Source: Thermococcus aggregans (lineage in GTDB: Archaea; Methanobacteriota_B; Thermococci; Thermococcales; Thermococcaceae). Taken from it: DNA of 64,000 nt. The position numbers and the translations under genes are program-made. Of this stretch, positions 27,764 to 34,311 are shown one piece after another (the stretch's first letter is position 1; every line of letters begins with the position of its first letter). Location of the stretch: the NCBI RefSeq assembly GCF_024022995.1, contig NZ_CP099582.1, positions 62,001 to 126,000 of the forward strand, in the 5' to 3' direction. The notes under the pieces were generated by a model that saw only the letters and a program-made list of their open reading frames with translations, did no database searches and had not been told where the DNA came from.

Positions 27764-28984
27764 TCACTCTAAGGTTGCATGCTTTTTCCTCATATCCTTC
27801 TCGGTCTTTTGGAACGTTGCCATTAGCAGTGCTATGACGCCATCCAAAAACAGCATTGTTGAGTCTTCAAAGAGTGTACCCATTGGAGCAATCCACTTGT
27901 ATTCAGTGAGCATTTGCCTTGCTATGTAATCCGTTGGAATGTCGGCTTTTGTTCTTCCCGGAATTTCTACCACAACGTCGGCAAGTTTTCCGAGGGTTGA
28001 GTCCTTATAGGAGGTTATAGCAACAACTTTTCCACCCTGCTTCTTTGCGATTTCAGCAGCATCTACTATCGTTCTTGTTTCACCGCTTCCACTGATTGCA
28101 ATTAAGAGGTCACCCTCCTCAAAAGCGGGAGTAATTGTCTCACCAACGACGTAGACGTTAAAGTCAAGGTGCATTAGGCGCATTGCAAAGGCTTTTCCAA
28201 CCAAACCGCTCCTTCCAGCACCGTAGATGAATATCTTGTTTGCACTTATCATTGAGTCTATCATTCCCCTGACTTGCTCAAGCTTTAAAGAGTCAGCGAC
28301 CATGTTTATGTGTTCGGTAATATCCCTAATTGCTTTCCTTATTGTGACCATGTATTCACCCCAGAACAGATCAAGTATTTTTCTGGTAACTTCTTCAGGA
28401 TCCTTTGCCTTTGTTATTGCACTACCAACGATTACAATGGTAGCCCCCGCTTCAATAACCTTTGGGATTGTCTCTAAATTTAAGCCTCCCGCTACAGCAA
28501 CTGGGACTTTTACAGCTTTTACAACTTTTTCTAAATCCTCCAAGGGGTTCTTCCCTTGAGCTTGCTCATCTATACCTGTGTGGACTAAGATGTAGTGCAC
28601 ACCCATTTTTTCAAGTTCTTTGGCCCTCTTCACTTTGTCTTTAACGCCAATTAAATCGACCATTACTTTTATTCCGTACTTTCTCGCAACTGCTACGGCA
28701 TCTTTTATTGTTTTGTCATCAGCAACTCCAAGGATTGAGACTACATCAGCACCATGCCTTGCTGCCATTTCAACTTCAAGAGCACCTGTGTCCATAGTTT
28801 TTAAATCTGCCACAATTTTCCTGTCTGGGAATCTTCTCTTCATGAGTTCTACTGCCCTCATACCTTCTTTCTTTATTAAAGGAGTCCCTACTTCAAGCCA
28901 ATGAGCTCCACCACGAGCAGCTTTCTCTGCTATGGAAATCGCCTGCTCAATATCAGTTAAATCAAGCGCCACCTGCAAGATCAT
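27764..28984 (-). CDS. Fused 3-hexulose-6-phosphate synthase / 6-phospho-3-hexuloisomerase
   Basis: A 406-residue fusion. Residues 1 to about 210 are the HPS TIM barrel (VALDLTDIEQAI, ADLKTMDTGALEVEMAARHGAD, VAVAGGLNLETIP). Residues ~215 to the end are the PHI SIS domain (IYGAGRSGLVGKAFAMRL, ISGSGETRTIVDAA). In Thermococcales this fusion runs the ribulose monophosphate pathway backwards to make ribulose 5-phosphate, replacing the missing oxidative pentose phosphate pathway, and yields formaldehyde. It is the first gene of the six-gene operon, and its stop is within 6 bases of the FtsZ-like start. Confidence 0.95.
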   Translation of the reverse strand: MILQVALDLTDIEQAISIAEKAARGGAHWLEVGTPLIKKEGMRAVELMKRRFPDRKIVADLKTMDTGALEVEMAARHGADVVSILGVADDKTIKDAVAVARKYGIKVMVDLIGVKDKVKRAKELEKMGVHYILVHTGIDEQAQGKNPLEDLEKVVKAVKVPVAVAGGLNLETIPKVIEAGATIVIVGSAITKAKDPEEVTRKILDLFWGEYMVTIRKAIRDITEHINMVADSLKLEQVRGMIDSMISANKIFIYGAGRSGLVGKAFAMRLMHLDFNVYVVGETITPAFEEGDLLIAISGSGETRTIVDAAEIAKKQGGKVVAITSYKDSTLGKLADVVVEIPGRTKADIPTDYIARQMLTEYKWIAPMGTLFEDSTMLFLDGVIALLMATFQKTEKDMRKKHATLE

Positions 28985-29117
28985 CTTGACTTACCTCCTC
29001 GGTGATATTCAAGTTAACATCAAATTGGGTGCTTTTAACTTTAACTCTTCTACGACTAGATGGCAATTAGCTATAAATTTAAAAGGGACGACTCGAAAAT
29101 AGCCTTGGGGAGAAGAA

Positions 29118-29846
29118 ATGGTTACATTTATTCCTTTCGGAGAGAAACCCAATAAAGAGGGAGTTATGTATACTATAGAGTTACTAAAAAGGAACAAACT
29201 AATAGATGATTTTATGATAGTTGAATCAAATAACGTGGAGCTGCTCGCAGATAGAGTGCCACTAGACAAATGCTATATTATCGGGGAACATCTGGCAACA
29301 TATGGAATAATCAAAAGGATAAAGCCTCCCTCTATAATAAGCATTGACGCCCATACTGATTTAATGCATGATTACCTTGACCATGGTTCTTGGCTCGCTT
29401 ATGCTCTGGAGGAGAAAGCAGTAAACCGTGCAGCAGTAGTTGGACCTGTGTTGATGATACCAACAACTGAAGGGACTAGTTTATGGACAAGAAGGGTTAA
29501 AATTTTTCCCGCACTTCCGAGGAGCAAGAGATCAAGAGGAAAGTGGAAAGCGTATAAAAGCCTAAAAACATCTCCGATAGAGGAAATAATCGCTACCATG
29601 CGGAGATATCTTGGAGAAGAAATTTACCTAACAGTTGACATGGACGTTTTAAAGCCAGAGTACAAAATCGCCAGATTCCAACATGGCGAACTTAGCCTAG
29701 AAGAGTTGTTGGGGCTTATAGAGGAGATCAAGAAAAACTTCAAAATAATAGCATGCGATATAGCGGAGATTTCAGACAGGATAAAAAGATCAAAACTTGG
29801 AAAAAAAGCTTTAATTGAGGTTTACACAGCACTCATGGGTGAGTAA
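29118..29846 (+). CDS. Arginase/agmatinase-superfamily protein
   Basis: A 242-residue ureohydrolase-fold protein, shorter than typical agmatinases (about 280-300). Metal motifs are mostly kept: a His in IIGEHLATYG, IISIDAHTDLMHDYLDHGSW and LTVDMDVLKPEY. The usual DP after the last Asp pair is KP here. It may hydrolyse a guanidino compound, or have another deacetylase-like role; not determinable here. GGGGAGAAG precedes the ATG. It begins a three-gene operon with a UPF0148 protein and a small wHTH. Confidence 0.82.
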   Translation: MVTFIPFGEKPNKEGVMYTIELLKRNKLIDDFMIVESNNVELLADRVPLDKCYIIGEHLATYGIIKRIKPPSIISIDAHTDLMHDYLDHGSWLAYALEEKAVNRAAVVGPVLMIPTTEGTSLWTRRVKIFPALPRSKRSRGKWKAYKSLKTSPIEEIIATMRRYLGEEIYLTVDMDVLKPEYKIARFQHGELSLEELLGLIEEIKKNFKIIACDIAEISDRIKRSKLGKKALIEVYTALMGE

Positions 29847-29847
29847 A

Positions 29848-30168
29848 ATGGCACTAAGCGACAGAGAAATTAGGGAAATAATAACCCCACTTCTCTTATC
29901 TGGGGCAAAAATGCTTGATAAACATTGTCCAAAATGCGGATCCCCTCTCTTTGAACTAAACGGAAGGGTTTTTTGTCCAATTTGCGAGCACAGAAAAAAA
30001 GAAGAAAGTACAGAATTAAAGAGTATTGAAGAAAGTTTACTGGAAAAGCTGAAGGTATTGGCAAATAACCTTCCCGACGACATAGATGAATTAAAAAAGC
30101 ACTTAGAAGTTATGAAAATGATAGTAGAATTGTTGGAGAAATATAAGAAGATGGAGGAGATAAGATGA
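29848..30168 (+). CDS. UPF0148 (Sjogren's syndrome/scleroderma autoantigen 1-like) zinc-ribbon protein
   Basis: A 106-residue protein. A helix (LSDREIREIITPLLLSGAKM) precedes a zinc ribbon, CPKCGSPLFELNGRVFCPIC (residues 32-51 or so), and the rest is a charged helical or coiled-coil segment. This matches the UPF0148/Auto_anti-p27 family; archaeal function is unknown. The ATG at 29848 follows the arginase-like stop by one base, with GGTGAG in front. It overlaps the next gene by an ATGA joint. Confidence 0.86.
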   Translation: MALSDREIREIITPLLLSGAKMLDKHCPKCGSPLFELNGRVFCPICEHRKKEESTELKSIEESLLEKLKVLANNLPDDIDELKKHLEVMKMIVELLEKYKKMEEIR

Positions 30169-30374
30169 AGCACCTGAAAATTTTAAATGTTTTGACAAAA
30201 GAAATGACAACTGAAGAAATCGCAAAAGAGACTGGCATGAGTTTAGCTGAGACCAGAAGATTCTTACTCAGACTTCGGGAACAGGGAAAGGTTGAAAGCT
30301 TCGAGAGAGACGGAAAAATCTTTTGGAAGTTGAAAGAGAAAAGCAAAGAGGAGGAAGAGTTCAAGTATATCTAA
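30165..30374 (+). CDS. Small winged-helix protein (69 aa)
   Basis: A 69-residue single HTH: helix LKILNVLTKEMT, the turn TTEEIAKETGMSLAETRRFLLRLREQGKVE and a wing FERDGKIFWKL. It is likely a DNA-binding protein. Its start overlaps the UPF0148 stop (ATGA), indicating translational coupling, and its end overlaps the convergent trmBL2 end by 4 bases. The target is unknown; autoregulation of the operon is possible. Confidence 0.8.
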   Translation: MKHLKILNVLTKEMTTEEIAKETGMSLAETRRFLLRLREQGKVESFERDGKIFWKLKEKSKEEEEFKYI

Positions 30375-31165
30375 ACTTTCTCTGCTTTTTCCCAATATTC
30401 ATTGAATTTTCCTTTAAAGAGCTCAACTACTCTGAAGTCTTTTATCCATACTTGGGTTTCGTAATTGAAGTACCTTGCTGCCAAATCTTCCAAAGCAAAG
30501 AACACTTCCTCGTCACATATTAGCATGGGGAGTTCTATCTTGTCAAGCACCTTAAGTTCGAGCTTTCCTTCTTTGTAGTAGTCCATTAGTTTTGATGTCT
30601 CAATCCTTGGAAGCATCTGTTTGGACACTATTATTTTTGCTTTAACTCCCCTATCGATGGCCTTTGTTATCTCCTCGTCAAGGTTTGCCGCAATGTAACC
30701 ATTGTCCGCCAGCAGTATTTCTTTTTCAACTTCTTCAAACATCTCTTGAGTCTTGAGAGTCGAGTTCCTGATACCCCTGACTACCCATACTCTCTCGACA
30801 CCATATTTAGGAACTTCAGTTTCTATTAGTGGGGTCATTAGTTCTAGGAGCTCTTCCTTAGCTTTTTTCTTGGCTTCAAGTTCTTCTTTGACTCTCTCTT
30901 GCCAGTCCTCAATAAACTTCTCAAGAACGTTTTTAGGATGTACTGGTCTGTACTTGTTAGCTTTTCCTGGCTGGCTTAGTGCAAAACCTTTCTTTTCCAA
31001 ACTCCTCAAAACGTCGTAGGTTCTTGGAGCTGGCACTTCTGAAACGCTTGCAAGCTCTGCTGGTGTAAGAACTCCGAAGCCAACTAGTGCAACGTATGCC
31101 CTAGCCTCATATAAATTCAGTTCAAAATGTTCCTGCAAAAGTTCTACCATTCTTTCTTTCACCAT
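30371..31165 (-). CDS. trmBL2: Chromatin protein / transcription factor TrmBL2
   Basis: A 264-residue TrmB-family protein. The N-terminal wHTH (ELNLYEARAYVALVGFGVL to PRTYDVLRSLEKKGFAL) is followed by a coiled linker and a TrmB C-terminal domain with the strongly conserved ending ARYFNYETQVWIKDFRVVEL. The length equals Pyrococcus TrmBL2 as I remember it. TrmBL2 is an abundant DNA-coating protein of Thermococcales that represses many genes and lacks sugar binding. I chose ATG 31165 behind GAGGTGAT. The TATA element is TTTATATAG near 31207-31199, and the 240-base upstream region holds a 14-base palindrome. Confidence 0.94.
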   Translation of the reverse strand: MVKERMVELLQEHFELNLYEARAYVALVGFGVLTPAELASVSEVPAPRTYDVLRSLEKKGFALSQPGKANKYRPVHPKNVLEKFIEDWQERVKEELEAKKKAKEELLELMTPLIETEVPKYGVERVWVVRGIRNSTLKTQEMFEEVEKEILLADNGYIAANLDEEITKAIDRGVKAKIIVSKQMLPRIETSKLMDYYKEGKLELKVLDKIELPMLICDEEVFFALEDLAARYFNYETQVWIKDFRVVELFKGKFNEYWEKAEKV

Positions 31166-31264
31166 TTTAATCACCTCTTATATTTGTAAAATAGCCAACA
31201 ATCTATATAAATTTTTTCTTATTGGGTTTAGTTGCACTTTTTCTAATTGTAATTTTATTTTGAC

Positions 31265-31278
31265 TGCATAAATATGCA
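31265..31278. promoter_or_regulatory. Perfect inverted repeat TGCATA-AA-TATGCA upstream of trmBL2
   Basis: The sequence TGCATAAATATGCA is an inverted repeat with 6-base arms and a 2-base centre. It lies about 60 bases upstream of the trmBL2 TATA element, in an A/T-rich 240-base gap shared with the divergent Toprim gene. It may be a regulator site, but A/T-rich DNA makes such palindromes by chance fairly often. Confidence 0.3.
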
Positions 31279-31445
31279 ATTTTGTTACTATTAGAGTAGT
31301 TAAGAATACACAACAGAACACGTAACATGAATTTATGTATAACTTTATTATAGCTTAGTGTGTTTAAACAAAGTGCACGCTTTACCTAGTCTTCACTTCC
31401 CAAAACTTTATAATGCTGTCGAACTCTCACCATCATGACGGCAAC

Positions 31446-31826
31446 ATGTACGCCGAAAATTATAAAAGATTTGAGCAAATTATAAATAGGTTGCGAGAGT
31501 TTGAAGGTGTTATCCTCGTGGAAGGAATGCGAGACGAGGTAGCTTTACGGAAATTGGGGGTCAGAACGGAGATAATCAAGCTCTCCCGCTTACCATTGGC
31601 GGAGATTGCCCTAATAGCCTCTCACTATCATGATGTCATGATATTAACAGATTTCGACAGAAAAGGTGAAGAACTTGCAAGAAAGCTAGTCCAATATTTG
31701 GAAGGGTATAAGTGCAGAGTAGATACAGAGACGCGAAGAGAGCTCAAGAAGATAGCAAAAAAGGACATTAAGGGCATTGAGGATCTGTACTCCCTTTACC
31801 TTCGTGTTAGGGATCTCCGTTTCTGA
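31446..31826 (+). CDS. Small Toprim-domain protein (UPF0292-like)
   Basis: A 126-residue protein made of one Toprim fold: VILVEGMRDEVALRKLG (catalytic Glu) and MILTDFDRKGEELARKL (DxD). Such stand-alone Toprim proteins are conserved beside dnaG in archaea and are predicted nucleic-acid enzymes or 5S-maturation-like nucleases. I chose ATG 31446 (MYAENYKRF): the TTTATAAT element at 31404-31411 puts the transcript start after an earlier in-frame ATG at 31413. No ribosome site is visible, so the leader is short. It precedes dnaG by about 100 bases. Confidence 0.82.
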   Translation: MYAENYKRFEQIINRLREFEGVILVEGMRDEVALRKLGVRTEIIKLSRLPLAEIALIASHYHDVMILTDFDRKGEELARKLVQYLEGYKCRVDTETRRELKKIAKKDIKGIEDLYSLYLRVRDLRF

Positions 31827-31932
31827 CCCCCGAAAGGAGGGGTAAGGATTGAAAAGAAAAAAGGCCACAATCCATCAAATTTTGCTTGAGAAGCAAAGAA
31901 TGTTAAAAAAGAAAGGAGTAGAAGGTGATAGC

Positions 31933-33246
31933 ATGGCTGCAAAGGATGATTTTGGAACAACAAAATATGTAATTCACGCAGAATTCGAGGCCAACGGTAT
32001 TGTGGAAAGGCCTGATGTTGTAGGTGCTATTTTTGGACAGACTGAAGGTTTGCTTGGAGATGATTTGGATTTAAGAGAACTTCAAAAAACTGGGAGAATA
32101 GGAAGAATCAAAGTTGAAGTTCACACAAGGGCTGGAAAAAGTTACGGAACAATAACAATTCCGTCCAGCTTAGACAGAGTTGAGACTGCAATATTAGCAG
32201 CTGCCTTAGAAACAATAGATAGAATAGGACCTTCAGAAGCCAGAATTAGAGTAATAAGAATCGAGGACGTCAGGGCAACGAAGAGGAAATACATCATAGA
32301 GAGAGCAAAGGAAATACTTGAAACCCTTATGGAAGAGGAAATTCCAGAAACACAGGAAATTACTGAGGAGGTCAAGAAGGAAGTAAGAGCCAAGGAGCTC
32401 ATTGAATATGGTCCAGAGAAGCTTCCAGCTGGTCCGCATGTGCCATTCTCAGATTCAATAATTGTGGTTGAGGGCAGAGCGGACGTGCTTAATCTCTTAA
32501 AGCATGGAATCAAGAACGCCATAGCCGTTGAGGGAACATCCGTGCCAGAGACAATAATAAAACTCAGCAAAGAGAGAATCGTTACAGCTTTCACAGATGG
32601 AGATAGGGGAGGAGAGCTAATATTAAAGGAACTTCTCCAGGTGGCAGATATTGATTACGTGGCTAGAGCCCCAGAAGGAAAAGAAGTTGAAGAATTAACG
32701 AAGAAAGAAATCATAAAGGCACTAAGAAGCAAAGTTCCAGCAGAGCAAGTTATAAATGAGCTCTTTGCCAAAGGAAAGAGCTTTTACGAAATTGTTAAGG
32801 AGAGAGAACAACAAAGAGCCAGCCAGCAACAACCCGCAGAACCAAGACAAACAGAAAAGGCCGTTGAACCTCAAAAAGAAACCGTAAGAGAGACAAAAGT
32901 TGAAGTAAAGCCCCCAGCGAGGGAAGAAAAGTTTGTAAAGCCAATACAACCGCCCAAAGCTCCCGAACTAGAAGAATTCAAGGGATGGATTGAGAAAGTG
33001 AAAAAGGACTCCACAGCAATTCTCTTGGATGAGAACAAAAACGTGATTGCAGAAATACCAGTAAGAGACTTGCTTACCTCCCTAAACGACAAAGAAAACG
33101 TGCACGCAATAGTGTTTAACGGGATTATAACCCAGAGACTTATCGATATAGTAAGCGAGAAGGGAGTCAAATACTTAATAGGCGCAAGAAAAAGCAATGT
33201 TGTTAGAAGACCTATAGATCTTAAGATAATAACCTTTGCAGAATGA
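31933..33246 (+). CDS. dnaG: Archaeal DnaG primase-like protein
   Basis: A 437-residue archaeal DnaG: a conserved N-terminal domain (TTKYVIHAEFEANGIVERPD, GAIFGQTEGLLGDDLDLREL), a central Toprim domain (IIVVEGRADVLNLLKHG, TAFTDGDRGGELI) and a variable Gln/Pro/Lys-rich linker before a C-terminal module. The family associates with the archaeal exosome and has RNA-primase activity. I chose ATG 31933 behind GGTGAT. An in-frame TTG at 31849 with a very strong GGAGGGGT site would add 28 basic residues, so an extended form is possible. Confidence 0.92.
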   Translation: MAAKDDFGTTKYVIHAEFEANGIVERPDVVGAIFGQTEGLLGDDLDLRELQKTGRIGRIKVEVHTRAGKSYGTITIPSSLDRVETAILAAALETIDRIGPSEARIRVIRIEDVRATKRKYIIERAKEILETLMEEEIPETQEITEEVKKEVRAKELIEYGPEKLPAGPHVPFSDSIIVVEGRADVLNLLKHGIKNAIAVEGTSVPETIIKLSKERIVTAFTDGDRGGELILKELLQVADIDYVARAPEGKEVEELTKKEIIKALRSKVPAEQVINELFAKGKSFYEIVKEREQQRASQQQPAEPRQTEKAVEPQKETVRETKVEVKPPAREEKFVKPIQPPKAPELEEFKGWIEKVKKDSTAILLDENKNVIAEIPVRDLLTSLNDKENVHAIVFNGIITQRLIDIVSEKGVKYLIGARKSNVVRRPIDLKIITFAE

Positions 33247-33262
33247 AATGCCTCTTCTTCTC

Positions 33263-33268
33263 TTTTTT
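33263..33268 (+). terminator. T-run terminator after dnaG
   Basis: TTTTTT within CTCTTTTTTATTTAC, 17 bases past the dnaG stop, fits the oligo-T terminators of Thermococcales. The same 93-base gap has A-runs at 33328-33343 that act as T-runs for the convergent ribosomal operon, and a direct repeat CATAACCAG at 33279 and 33289. Confidence 0.5.
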
Positions 33269-33339
33269 ATTTACATTCCATAACCAGTCATAACCAGAAA
33301 TTGCTTTTTAAAATGAGTTTTTATAAAAAATAAAAAGAG

Positions 33340-33540
33340 TCACTTCTTGGCTCTCTGGAGCCTTGCCTCTTCAAAAGCCTTTGTCCATTTGAGTTTTCTC
33401 GGGTTCCTACCCATGAAGAAGTACCTTTCGCACTTCCTGGAGCAGAAGAAGTATACTCTTCCATCGTTTCTGACATACATCTTTCCAGTTCCCGGCTCGA
33501 ATTCCTTTCCACAGTATGAACATACGTTCCATCTTGCCAT
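33340..33540 (-). CDS. rpl24e: 50S ribosomal protein L24e
   Basis: A 66-residue ribosomal protein with the zinc-finger layout [20 protein letters not shown] and [19 protein letters not shown], i.e. two CxxC/CxxxC pairs. Family length is usual. It is the last gene of the L7Ae-S28e-L24e operon, starting 5 bases after the S28e stop with GGTGAT in front of the ATG. Confidence 0.97.
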   Translation of the reverse strand: MARWNVCSYCGKEFEPGTGKMYVRNDGRVYFFCSRKCERYFFMGRNPRKLKWTKAFEEARLQRAKK

Positions 33541-33545
33541 TTACA

Positions 33546-33758
33546 TCACCTTCTTGCCTTAATTTCTCTTGCTTCTCTTTCTGTCTCTCTAAGGATGACT
33601 ATGTCACCAACCCTGACTGGACCCTTGACGTTTCTTCTAATAACTCTACCCTTGTCCATTCCTTCAAGAACGCGAACCTTTACTTGAGTAACCTCACCGG
33701 TAACTCCAGTTCTTCCTACAATCTCAATGACCTCTGCGGGATATCCCTCATCTGACAT
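33546..33758 (-). CDS. rps28e: 30S ribosomal protein S28e
   Basis: A 70-residue OB-fold ribosomal protein. The motifs [20 protein letters not shown] and [20 protein letters not shown], ending [13 protein letters not shown], are strongly conserved in archaea and eukaryotes. It is the middle gene of the L7Ae-S28e-L24e operon, the usual Thermococcales arrangement. Confidence 0.97.
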   Translation of the reverse strand: MSDEGYPAEVIEIVGRTGVTGEVTQVKVRVLEGMDKGRVIRRNVKGPVRVGDIVILRETEREAREIKARR

Positions 33759-33829
33759 CTCTCACACCTCTAACCAAATTATAATAATGAAAGCTCGCTT
33801 ATTTCAAATGATAGTAAGGAAAGGGGAGC

Positions 33830-34201
33830 TCACTTAGCGAGCTCCCTTACTTTCATTGCAATTTCTTCAACGAGTTCGCGAGCCTTTCCAGGCTCGATTA
33901 TAGCAACGCTTGCGGCTGCGACTTCAATACCAGCAGCAGCTCCAAGTTCCTTCTTGCTTGGAACATAGATGTATGGTATTTCCTTCTCCTCACAGAGAGC
34001 TGGTAAGTGGGCAACGATCTCTTCTGGGTCAACATCCTCTGCAATTATTACAAGCTTTGCTTGTCCTCTCTCAACGGCTTTTGTTGTCTCGTTTGTACCT
34101 TTCCTAATTTTTCCGGTATCTCTTGCAATCTCAACTGCCTCGAGTGCTTTTTCCGCAAGCTCCTTTGGAACCTCAAACTTTACGTAACTTGGCTTCGCCA
34201 T
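33830..34201 (-). CDS. rpl7ae: 50S ribosomal protein L7Ae
   Basis: A 123-residue L7Ae protein. RNA-contact motifs are [20 protein letters not shown] and the [25 protein letters not shown] region. Besides the ribosome, it binds kink-turns in box C/D and H/ACA RNAs and RNase P. I chose ATG 34201 (MAKPSYVK) behind GGAGGGATG; an in-frame upstream start lies within that ribosome site. Its leader contains a C/D-like fold (34213-34247) that could let the protein repress its own mRNA. Confidence 0.97.
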   Translation of the reverse strand: MAKPSYVKFEVPKELAEKALEAVEIARDTGKIRKGTNETTKAVERGQAKLVIIAEDVDPEEIVAHLPALCEEKEIPYIYVPSKKELGAAAGIEVAAASVAIIEPGKARELVEEIAMKVRELAK

Positions 34202-34212
34202 TTTACATCCCT

Positions 34213-34247
34213 CCAAACTTCATCGTTCATCGAGTCATCAAGTTAGG
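34213..34247 (-). promoter_or_regulatory. Candidate kink-turn in the rpl7ae leader (autoregulatory L7Ae site)
   Basis: Read on the minus strand: CCTAACT, then box C-like TGATGA, an 11-base loop, box D-like ATGA, then AGTTTGG. CCTAACT and AGTTTGG pair with one U-U mismatch, directly flanking the C- and D-like boxes, as in a K-loop. The last two stem bases belong to the GGAGGG ribosome site (34214-34209), so L7Ae binding would hide it. Caveats: box D is ATGA rather than CTGA, and the TATA-like ATTTAAAAAG at 34269-34260 predicts a transcript start close to, or just inside, the outer stem. Confidence 0.45.
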
Positions 34248-34311
34248 GAAGGATACTTGCTTTTTAAATCTTTCCTTCTTAAGAAAAGCAAAAAGAAGAA
34301 AAGTGGGGAAG

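Noticed and set aside
33279-33297. Direct repeat CATAACCAG as a mobile-element target duplication
   Set aside because: The copies are one base apart with nothing between them; this is a simple tandem repeat in a terminator gap.
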